The position numbers and the translations under genes are program-made. Under the pieces are notes generated by a model. It was not told where the DNA came from, did not search any database, and worked only from the letters and a program-made list of their open reading frames with translations. Of a DNA stretch of 64,000 bases, positions 1-9,263 are shown one piece after another. The stretch's first letter is position 1. Every line of letters begins with the position of its first letter. The stretch lies in the NCBI GenBank assembly GCA_025330725.1, contig JAIWND010000022.1, positions 186,001-250,000 of the forward strand, given 5' to 3'. This DNA comes from Chlamydoabsidia padenii (taxonomy: Eukaryota > Mucoromycota > Mucoromycetes > Mucorales > Cunninghamellaceae).

Positions 1-884
1 CTCTCTTGAATCCTGGGATGGATGCATGCATGCCTACACTATAACAACGCGGAATTTAAACAAGTATTGAATCAGAAAAATCTACGAATCTTGTAAGTAG
101 AAATATATATTTGCATGATGGCAACTTTTTTAATAATCATGTTTATTATAGGGTTCTTTACTTCATGTTTCCCTTCTCAACTGACACCCGGTTTTTGGTG
201 ACAAAGTATATGAATACTGAAAGCCTTGGTGAAGTGATGAACAACCTTTCAACTATCATGCACCGCGAACAACATTCAACGTCCGCCAACGTGCTGAAAG
301 GGTCTCACTTATTGAGTGTAAGTCAGATATAATAGCTCAAATGATTATGTTTATTTATGGTACACAACTTTTGGACTTAGAGGATCCTTCGACATGCTGG
401 AAACAGACAACAAAAAAATGCATTGATATAATGAAGGAAGCTAACTCAAGTGAAGAAGATACTGATTTCACCGCAGGTAGTGTCCTATTCCGCCTGTAAG
501 TGATTAAATCTAATGAAAAATAGATGGTATTGTAAGACTCATCAGGTTACCAAATCTTTTCTTCCTTTTGACAGAGCCCCTCGATTGACCTCTTTGTCCT
601 TGAAAAGTAATGAAAGCTCTTGCCAAGATAATTTTGTACATCATTATCTTGACGATGTCCTTGATGGTGTTTTGTCCCAGGAACCGCTATTACAGCAGGA
701 ATGGTAAATTCATGCAAAGTTCAAATCCCGACAAGTGTTTTTTGCTTTACAGGGCAAATGGATGGTTGCGACATTCAAGGAAGAAAATTCAACAAAGTCA
801 TTGAAGCCTGATTGGGTTGCTTCCGTTAAACAATGGATCAACAAGTTTGATCTCGCGGCATGCGAAGTGAAACCGCTCAACTAA
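1..884 (+). CDS. Unrecognised spliced gene, 3' part only
   Basis: I do not recognise this protein. The 3' part joins cleanly in frame: exon ending 495, then 575-606, 681-703 and 753-884, with introns 496-574, 607-680 and 704-752, all GT..AG. The joined C-terminus runs through LTSLSLKRTAITAGMGKW and DWVASVKQWINKF and ends in EVKPLN. Further upstream an open frame reads DPSTCWKQTTKKCIDIMKE, but its N-terminal side meets stops near 230, so either another exon boundary lies there or the gene is broken. A second frame (111-332) overlaps it and may be noise. The consistent splice phases are the only evidence that it is a gene. Confidence 0.4.
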
Positions 885-1455
885 AGTGTTCCCCCCCATT
901 GTCTGACTTTGTCAAACTAGATGTGCCTCACCCTCACCCTCATCCTCATCACCATCATCATCATCATCATTTTTTATTTATTTTGTGCTTCTAGTCCTCT
1001 GCCAACATCAACATCTCCAACAAGAACACAGCAACAGCAACAGCAGCAGAAGTAATAAGACCAATTGAAGATAACCCTGGGGGCGTAGGTATTATAGCTG
1101 TCTAGCTAATTTTGGTTGCACGGGCCAAAAAAAAAAAAAAAAGCATGAGGTTTACACGATTCATCATGTATATAGGTGTTATCCATCATGACACATGAAT
1201 CATTCATGATAGAAACACCTTCATTGATAAACGTATTTATATTGACCAGCAAACACATGATAAAACAAGACTTTATTGACATTAAGATTATATATAACAC
1301 TATATCTACAATAAAACCAATCTACCACCATTGTTATCCACAAGATATTATATTTTAATCTTGCTAAACCAATGATTGATTTGCCATTCATATATATCCC
1401 CAGTTGCAATCAAGAGGTGTACCATCGTCGCACTTGACCACCCAAATCACCATCG
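885..1455. other. Intergenic, simple repeats
   Basis: No gene seen. It holds a pyrimidine-rich stretch with a (CAT/CATCAC)n tract at about 935-971, a short CAG/CAA-rich segment at 1027-1052 and a poly-A run at 1127-1142. Confidence 0.5.
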
Positions 1456-1617
1456 ATGTCCACCGCATTTGTGATAGCATTATTCTTCTTTTCAATCAAA
1501 GCCTATTGCATTCCATTCAGAGAAGGTCGTCCTTTTTCCCAGTTTGCTGTATCAGCCAAAACAGAGATTCGTCCAGGATCAATTGATAGGTATCGATTCT
1601 ACATCAACATGAATTAA
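1456..1617 (+). CDS. Possible small secreted peptide, 53 aa
   Basis: A 53-codon frame opens with MSTAFVIALFFFSIKAYC, a classic short n-region, hydrophobic core and small residues before a possible cleavage site. It continues IPFREGRPFSQFAVSAKTEI and ends FYINMN. I do not recognise a family. It is too short for statistical support and no intron is needed. It could instead be the first exon of a longer gene: the open frame at 1651-1938, with two hydrophobic segments, lies directly downstream in the same direction but lacks an ATG. A minus-strand frame (1614-1811) competes for that area. The signal-peptide shape is seen in the sequence; secretion is inferred. Confidence 0.3.
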   Translation: MSTAFVIALFFFSIKAYCIPFREGRPFSQFAVSAKTEIRPGSIDRYRFYINMN

Positions 1618-1988
1618 AAAGCATTAGTATTAGAGTCTTGGGTAAGGTGATTGTCCAAGAAGAAAGAGACAGTATACATTACTACCGCTTTCTCTTTGTA
1701 CCTTTCTTTTACCTTTGCCGTGTTGATCCTGTTTGGATATCTTCCAAAAGAGCCCATTACTACCACAGTCAGTTGCTTCGTCACCTCTTTTTGTTTATCT
1801 TCATCATTCAATCGTTACAACAAATGGGAGTTCCCTGTTGAAGAGAACAAAGTTGAATGTCTTTGGAATGGAAATTCAAAGAAGAAGGAAATGCTTTTTC
1901 GCCAAGTTGTTAAAATCCTGCCACATTGCCAACTATAAAAACGCTATTTCTAAAATTCCTTTTCTTTCCTTCTCTTTTCTCTCTCTCT

Positions 1989-2037
<49 letters not shown>

Positions 2038-2896
2038 CCCTATACAAAAACCTCCCCTTTAAACAAACCCCCCTCCAAGAACCTGTGCTTGACAGACAAG
2101 TTGTCCCCCGCACTCATTCCTATTACTAGCCATAATTACAAAATGGATTAATTCCCACCCAAAAGTAATCCATGAATCACCTAATGGCTGTCTATATGGA
2201 AACCTTTTTTGTAATGGCTCTAATCTCATGGCTTCCTCCCTCTTATTGTGATTGTGGTCTTAAAGGTAAGTCAATGCATCTTGAATGATACTCTGCCAAA
2301 GTTGTTACTGTTTTATACTCTAACTGAATTGTTAATTATTTACGCTAGGTTTATGCTCCCTCTCTGTCTCTGATATGTGAAGTCTCCTGTTAGTAATCAA
2401 ATGGATAAGTTGGCAGATTTTGCGAGGCGGCTACCTTGTGTAGAATAGTGATTAGGCCTAGCCTTTTTGCCGTGGCAGGACGTAGGCGACATCGTGTCCT
2501 GTTCCAAACCTGGATCTGCTGGCGAATGGGTTGTGCTGGTAAAGCGGGATGTCTGGTATGTTGAAGCATTAATGTGGATCTACCTATTCTCGGGCATGTT
2601 GCACTAGCCACCAGTTACGGCGCTCCATTTGATTCTTGGAGATGGATCATGATGTACAATGTTTATGGGTACTTTATGGTAAGTAAAGAAAAAAAAAACA
2701 AGAAAAGACAATGTTACTAATCACAATTCTTGCTCTTATTGCAGGTTTGTCTTCATGCATTATGGTGGGGCTTTCTTCCCTGATTGTTGTGTCTGTTGTT
2801 TTGCGATCTCTCTTTGTTTCTGGTACGTGAAGTAAGTATATAAGAAAAAAAAAGCAAGAAAGACAAGGTGATTAATCACATTTCTTCTGGTCATAG
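1618..2896. other. Gene-poor stretch with T40 tract and local duplication
   Basis: A run of 40 T occupies 1992-2031 after a CT-rich tract. Between about 2340 and 2900, two segments of the same design follow each other: a sequence ending in tctctg..tctggtacgtgaag, an A-rich stretch, and a segment containing gttactaatcaca and ttgcag before a coding-like stretch. They occur near 2360 and 2815 and near 2706 and 2866. They look like a locally duplicated intron/exon unit of a decayed gene. A GC-richer, tRNA-free stretch lies at 2420-2610. No intact gene was found. Confidence 0.35.
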
Positions 2897-3269
2897 GCTT
2901 GGGCTTCTTGTTGGTTTTTGCGTACTTGTTTTATGTAATGTGGCAAGGAAGGAAAAGAATGGCAATATTATCTCCAACACCTACTTGGAACGACGACGAC
3001 GGACTAGATTTCCAACTTTTGCAACGGAGGCACAACAATGGATGGCAAGATACGAATCTATGGCGGAATTCTTTGGCTACACTCCTGTGGAAATGGTGGA
3101 AGAACTACAAGCTGTGTTGGAATGTCAAGCTTTTAGTTGGTATACACGGCTAGAACATACTATCAAGAAGGACTGGGTGGCACTGAAAGCCAAATACTTA
3201 CATAAATATAATGAAGACTTAAATCATTTTATGGCAGCTGTGGATAAAATCAAGTCAATCAAGCAATAA
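2897..3269 (+). pseudogene. Retrotransposon Gag-like remnant
   Basis: The frame from 3009 to 3269 reads FPTFATEAQQWMARYESM, then VEMVEELQAVLECQAFSWYT and DWVALKAKYLHKY. This is the pattern of the capsid (Gag) core of LTR retrotransposons: a helix with E..QW...YE, an L..QA..WY..L block, then a W..LK..Y block. It stops after about 87 residues and no protease, reverse transcriptase or LTR follows. Upstream of 3009 the neighbouring frame (MAILSPTPTWNDDDGLDF) fits better as the N-terminal continuation, so a one-base frameshift near 3008 is likely. It may be a fragment or a domesticated gag exon. Confidence 0.5.
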
Positions 3270-3589
3270 AAAATGGCAATTGGTGAACTGGCTTCTTTTA
3301 TATTATTACAGTAGTGTTTATTATATTGTCATATTGCGTTGGTTATTATCCCTTATCCCCTCATAGACCATCTATAATAAATATCTATATAATGTTATTA
3401 AATAAAACCACTTATCTTATTCACTGCCCTTTACTGTCTTATAACTTGACAGGATTAATGAACTTTTGATCTACAGCTAATTACCCAATTACATTATACG
3501 GTTTTTTGTTGGCATGAATTTCGGGATATGATAAAAACTCATGCTAAATTCAAAATCCGATCATCTTCCGACATGATTCTCCGCCTATC

Positions 3590-3650
3590 CACATCGCCAC
3601 TTTAACCATTAGCATCCGTTTACATTGGGGTGAGCTGAGCCTGACAAAAA
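3590..3650. repeat. Degenerate copy of the ~237-bp repeat family
   Basis: About 45 bases (ccactttaaccattagcat..ccgtttacattggggtgag) match the core of the tandem units at 7373-7910. This copy sits just outside the outer end of the left inverted-repeat arm, so the arm is bracketed by this repeat on both sides. Confidence 0.5.
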
Positions 3651-3977
3651 AAGAAAGGACGAGGGGAAGTTGTGCTCGTTGATTCAAAGTTTCTACATGT
3701 GTTTTCTTTTGCACAAAGGAGAAAATAGCACCCCATAGGTCGGTCGTCATATGAAAAGTTTAAAGAAACCGGTGATTAAAGCAAAATAAAGTGTATAAAG
3801 CAAAAGATAAAGCAGGATGATGGTTCCTGAATTCCGTGAACTACATAAGCGGGGATTTAATTTTAAAAAGGTAGTGAGTCCTGCATTTCGAGATGATGAT
3901 TAAAAAGTAAAGTTTTTATTTATTTATTAAGATAAAAGTTTTATAACTATGTACACAGTGATAAATGGTAATACTAT

Positions 3978-6574
3978 CTAATTGTCTTCGAAAGCTTTTC
4001 GTATAACATCGTACCCAAATGCCAAGCAAGGGAAGGTGTATTCGTTGTACTTGTCCAGTATATTTGGTGACAGGTCGGTGGTAGAGATCAATGCTGGTGA
4101 TGATATAATTGATTTTGTCATTGAACCCATATGTACCAAAGGTGACATGGAGGGAGGGACTATGTTGCCTTGCATAAACTGGACATGTTGAAGATCATAG
4201 AGGGATTCCATCAATTTTTGCTTGGATCGTAGTTTCACAGACACACTTGAGCTTGCTGCCAGACTACATAGTAGATCAGATATCACCAGCAATAGATCAG
4301 AGGCAACTACATTACAAAAAAAAAAAAAAGGAGAGAGAGAGAGGTTAGATCAAATCATCATTACACAAAGTTAATATACACTTACAAATACAGTAATCCA
4401 TGATCGAATCCACCCTTTTCATTGCGATAATCAAAGATTCAATACAATCATAAGCTTCGTTCAGAGCCCGCTCTTGAATAGCCCGTACCAGTTGATAGTT
4501 CCCATCTTGAGCAATTGAGGATTGATTGGAAGGTTTCGCCAATGCCAGATTCGCTTCAACCTTGTAAGCTGTAGCGATGATAAACACGATCAGCTTGATT
4601 TGACTCGTGCATAGTTCAATATAAGGTCGACAGGATATATCACCAGGGTCTTGATCACACACTCGGAATGACGAAGGGAGAGATTTCCACCAGTCTTGGT
4701 AAACTTGATTGAATCGAAGTATCAGTTCCAGTGACACTTTTGCTGTTTCACCCAAATGCATCCGGTGTACTTGCTCCTAATCAACATACTAGTTAGTATT
4801 CCCATCCTATATATATATATATATATACATCCATACTTTTCTTTACCTTCATTTCCAACACCACAGGATGAGTGATGAATTCTAGCGCATAGTTGTAAGC
4901 ACAAATAAAGATATATGAGGTTTCGCATTCGTCTTCCACAAAGAGTAATGGCCGAGAGCTCATATATTCCCTAGTTTCCGGATTTCGTTCAATAATCAGT
5001 TCCATAAACTTGTGGAAGCATAATATGACAGTATAGTGGCGACTGAAGAGAGCAGCATCAATATCGTTTGTCGTTTTTGCAAGTTTGGATATCAAGGTGG
5101 CTGTAGATGTACTTGGTGTTGGAGATGGCGGCAAGCTGAATTGAGATTCCGAAGGTGAATACGGAGATGGATATGAGAACACTGGTGATGGTGAGGAAGG
5201 TGTTGGTGGATCATTTGTCTTTGGTGTAGTTGGCGGTGTCGATGATTGATGTTGCTTGTATTCTTTTTTGAGGTCATTAGCAATCATAAAACCAATAGTG
5301 CACCATTTCCTTGCATCAGTCACACGCATAGTTATTTGCTGATATTGAGATAAAAAGTTGATCACTATAAGAGTTTCCAATCGCCGTTCAGGATCATCAA
5401 AAAAGTCCACGAGAAGATCAACAGCCCGTTGATAAAAGTAGTCTGCCAAGATCCGCCTTTCGTAATTGTCGTAAGGAAGATGCCTACAGGTAGAGCTGGT
5501 AACCATGGAGCAAATTGCCATTGTCAGGGCATGTTGGTTAGGATCATTACGCACCGTAGATTCATACTCAGCAAAGTAGGTGGGTGCATGAATCATAGGC
5601 AGAGCAGGGTTGATACACGTAAAGTACACCTGAAGGATTTCTTCGATGCATGAGAGTGGAAGTGGTATTCCAGCCGCCGCCAAGAGCACCGCAGTATGAT
5701 GTCGCTTCAAGACATAATGATACTTGCTGATCATGCTGGCCCCATTGTCCAATGTCTTGCGCCGACTGGTAGGTGGGGTTTGAGAGATGACTTGTATTGT
5801 CATCGGAAGAAGACATTGTGATTGAATTTGTTCAAATAAAAAGGCAGTATTGTCAAAGACTCCAGAGAAGGGAGAGAGGTACTTTTGTAAAGCATGGCCG
5901 TACGCAATCAGTTCGTCAAAGCTTCGTATTGATGTTTCCAGTCGAAGTTGTCCACCCACCAACGTCAAATCCCATTGATAGTCCTTATCGTCCCTTTTTC
6001 CTGTTGAACTTGATACTAAAGCTTGGTCGTTGGATGCACTTGACAAGAATGCCGAAGAAGTCGCCGTCTTCATTGGTAAGTTTGAGTGCAAATACGAGGA
6101 AGGTTGTGATTCATTGTTGAGAAGAGGAGTGCAAATAGATTTGGATACCATATAACGTTGATTCCAAGATGCCAATGCCGTTTCTTCCCAATCCACCAGA
6201 GTTAAAGTGTTACTGTTGTTGCTGTTGTGTTGTAGGTGATCTTCCATTAGCTGTAGATTGTGTTGAAGACTGGCCACCTTTTCTTCAAGTCGCTGTAGTT
6301 CCGTGTTGCCATCGATAGATACATCTTCTATATCCGCACCACTATCGTCGTTGATACATTCCCGATTACTTTTAATACACCGAGAGCAGTCGACATCTTC
6401 AGAAGACCGATCGCATTTTCTTCTTTGGACTTTGCAACCTATTCCCCCCCCCACAAAGATAAAGTGTGCTTGTTAATATAAAGACGCTCTATTTCCTTTT
6501 CTGGTAGCGTATCACTTACGTTGACAAGGCTTTAGCTTTTTAAAAGGTATTTTATCTGGTATATTAGAAGGCAT
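3978..6574 (-). CDS. Zn2Cys6 fungal transcription factor, left copy
   Basis: Predicted 788-residue nuclear DNA-binding regulator. Exons on the minus strand: 6574-6520, 6438-4847, 4776-4386 and 4306-3978; all joins keep frame. Exon 1 splits the zinc cluster, and after splicing C17, C20, C27, C36, C39 and C46 form a perfect CX2CX6CX8CX2CX6C. A short leucine-rich coiled coil follows (LQRLEEKVASLQHNLQLMED). The middle part (EILQVYFTCINPALPMIHAP) fits the fungal-specific transcription factor domain. A Ser/Pro/Thr-rich linker lies near residues 420-470. Targets are unknown. Exon 2 encodes the same protein as the right copy at 16866; exon 3 differs slightly and exon 4 is diverged (3 residues shorter). 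The intact frame suggests it is functional. Confidence 0.9.
4808..4827. repeat. (TA)10 microsatellite in intron
   Basis: Lies in intron 2 (4777-4846) of the left transcription-factor copy. The matching intron of the right copy carries (TA)23 at 18615-18660. Confidence 0.9.
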
Positions 6575-6664
6575 CCAAGGAGAGTGATGATTTAAAAAAA
6601 AGTAGAGCAGGAAAAGAAGAGGGATCAAGTGCCAAGAGGGAATAAAAAGGCCAAGTCATCCGGG

Positions 6665-6677
6665 GCGGGGTTTGAAC
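6665..6677 (+). promoter_or_regulatory. gcgggatttgaa-type element
   Basis: Reads gcggggtttgaac, about 90 bp upstream of the start of the left transcription-factor gene. It is the mirror image of the element at 16763-16776. Confidence 0.45.
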
Positions 6678-6989
6678 ATTCTGGCGATCAAAAAGTAAAG
6701 ACTTGCAAGGAACCAGGTTAATGTCCCCTTCCCACAAAGTTTAAATTAGGATACCGACTTTTTTGACTCATTTACTATTATTATTGTGCCTTGCATGACA
6801 GGCCGAAGTAATATTGTTGAGCTACAGACTGCTTTTGGGGCAAATACATCAGACTCATATCTCGGATAAGCGGTATTTGAATATATAAATGAGGGTCGAG
6901 TCAAGTGAAGGGTATCAGTTTATTAGTGGGCAAAAAAAAAAAAAAAAAGAGAGATAATATAAAGTTAAACATATCAACTAATCTAGTTA

Positions 6990-7372
6990 TTAACTATTCC
7001 AACCAGAGTCCACCCAACCAAACTTGCTAAAAGATGTCTTGATCCGTTCATTGTCCACCAAATCGTACCAAAGCGCATCATATTTGATCATGAGTCGTCC
7101 GATCGTCCTTTGTTATAAAAGAGTTTGCTGGCACCATTCCTTGTTTTCCATGATATGTCTATAAACTGGCGATATGATCACGGAGCTTGGAAAGTTGATC
7201 CTGTATCTTGGCAAGAAAGGCAGCACAGTGGAAGATTTTCTTTTTGGTCCCATCACCATTTGTTATAGTCAAATTGGCGCAAAAGAGACAAAAGAAGATT
7301 TGAAGTAGGAGAGGTATCACCGGATGATCTAGTGGAACCACCAGAATATGCTGTAGGATTTGATAAACACAA
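6990..7372 (-). pseudogene. EPG5 3'-end remnant in the left arm
   Basis: The minus strand reads PLDHPVIPLLLQIFFCLF, which matches the intact gene's PFDHPVMPLLLQIFFCLF near 15897. It is disabled by an in-frame stop after RDHIASL (TAG where the intact gene has a Gln-side codon) and by a deletion of about 212 bp that joins the residue after DDRTTHD to the last 30 codons. The amino-acid match is about 80% across the first 60 residues, far lower than the near-identity of the neighbouring transcription-factor copies. It is the downstream tail carried over when the segment was duplicated. Confidence 0.85.
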
Positions 7373-7910
7373 TACCACTTTAATCATTAGCATCTGTTGA
7401 CAACTGAGCGAGTAGAGCTTCTCCCAACTCTGACTTGGAAATCAGGTGTGAGCGGGATTTGAAAACGAAGCTTGATTTATGTCTGTCCCGCTTTTTTCTT
7501 TCGCATGGCCAGTAAAAGTCATCGCAAGCCTGGACTGACTGACACAAGGAACTTGGTGCTTGTCTTTTGCGGTAATTTATGTTGGAAATATACCATAGTA
7601 TCCATATCACCACTTTAATCATTAGCTTCCGCTGAAAATGGAGCGAGTAGCGCCCTTCCAAAATATGGCTAGGGAATCAAGGGCAGGCGGGATTTGAAAA
7701 CGAAGTGTGGTTCCCTCTTCACCACAAAGGACAGGTAAAAGTCATTCCAAACTTGGAACGACTAATACAATGGTCCTGGTGCTTGGCTTTTGCGGTAAAG
7801 TATGTTGTAAATATTTCATATTGTTCATATTGCCAGTTTAATCATTAGCATCCGTTAACCATTGAGCGCATAGTGCTCTTCCAAAATCCTGTGCGGACTT
7901 ACATGCGAAT
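7373..7910. repeat. Tandem ~235-bp repeat, 2.3 copies
   Basis: Units start at about 7373, 7610 and 7836, each with accactttaatcattagc followed by a gagcg.gtag.gc block. The first two contain gcgggatttgaaaacgaag (7452 and 7687). The third is cut off near 7910. The array begins exactly where the left inverted-repeat arm ends. It belongs to the same family as 33460-34180 and 55840-56095. No coding potential seen. Confidence 0.8.
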
Positions 7911-8279
7911 GGTGCAAGATACTATATATATGTAAAGATACAATAGATGAATGTTTATTGAGACAGTTTGAGATTTGAAAACTTGATTGATAGGTACAAA
8001 TACCGGAAGAGGTTTAATTATATATATGTGGTAATCTATAAAACGAGGAGTAGGGAGGGGGTATCACTATAGGTAATAAAACTTGTAACACATAAATAAA
8101 AGAAGGCAGGGCAAATGGTATAATATATTGATTGTCCTAGGGTATAATATAAAGTAACATTGGGGAATAATCTAGTTGATCAAAAGTAACTATCGAGGAT
8201 AAGGTGAGCTGAAAGATGGTGTAAGTACAGCCTTGTTCATGTAAGCTATATGATAAAAGAAAGAAAAAATAAGCATATG
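7911..8279. other. Intergenic, nothing recognised
   Basis: AT-rich 3' flank of the KH-domain gene. Apart from short TA runs I see nothing in it. Confidence 0.5.
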
Positions 8280-9187
8280 TTAAGCATCATCCATTTGTTT
8301 CCCATTCCACTTACAATGATAAGGACCATGTGGTTTATTTGCAGGAAGTGATATGTCCAATTTTCCAGGAGAGTACATTGATGATCCATTACTCGCCAAC
8401 TCCACAGGTGATAGCAAATGAGGAATTGAAGGTGATATATTGTCGTTCCTAACTGTAGCGAGGTGATGTGATTTTGATAGTGACACTGCTCCTATTCGTT
8501 CGTTCCCATTGTCGCTGTTGTTGTTGTTAGATACCGTAAAGTTTCGAGTAAGTGAGAGATCAAAGTGATCCTTGTACGAATTCATAGTGGCGGAAAAGGA
8601 TGGCGTAGGAAATCGGTGGTAAAGTGGTTGAGGTGGTAGAGGTGATGTGGATGGACGATCAATGATCGGATTGTAGAGATGGTATTGGTTCGTTTGCCGT
8701 TGTTTGTAATATTGGTGGAATCGTGGGCTGTCAGAATGTACTGTATCCGATCGCGTAGTTTGTTGTCGAGTCGAAGCATCAGTCAGCAGTGGACACCATA
8801 ACTAAAAGTTGTTAGATAAAATGATTAGTTCTGTGAGGACAAGCAATGATTTAAAAAACCCCCTTCCCCTCTTTTCTTGTCTTACATCATCCTTGGATTG
8901 GTCTGCAGACCAAATGGTTTTTGTAATTTGAGGAACGATGACATCTATGGTTGATGTGGGTGTTGAAGGAGTTTGATAAAAAGGAGACTGTGGTGCTGGA
9001 TATTGGTTTGATGTAAAGTAGTTCGTGTCAAGTGTGTTGAATTTATTGGTCGGAGCTGGTGATAGCTTTGGTGGGTATTCGTTGTCGTTTAAAAAAGAGT
9101 AAGATTTCGTGCCTTCCCAGTTGTAATCCAGCTTGTCAGCTTGAGTAAGAACTAAAAGGAGAAAAGACTAAGTAAGTATCTTCATCC

Positions 9188-9263
<76 letters not shown>

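Larger units (their letters stand above)
3820..7372. repeat. Left arm of a large inverted repeat
   Basis: The reverse complement of this segment matches 15858-19690. The outer limit is near 3820, where both sides share ggaaccatcatcc. The inner limit is near 7372, where homology to the EPG5 coding region stops and the 237-bp repeat begins. It contains a complete transcription-factor gene plus a broken copy of the EPG5 3' end. Relative to the right arm it lacks about 212 bp (right positions 16141-16352), has a shorter TA tract and a shorter T tract. Those differences make an assembly artefact unlikely. Confidence 0.9.

Noticed and set aside
5092..6120. Several frames on both strands inside the transcription-factor arms
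   Set aside because: They are shadows of exon 2. The same shadows appear in both arms only because the DNA is identical.
9168..9262. Poly-lysine C-terminus of the long minus-strand frame
   Set aside because: The Lys run is translation of the A71 intron tract. Splicing at 9262/9152 gives an in-phase continuation into a normal exon.
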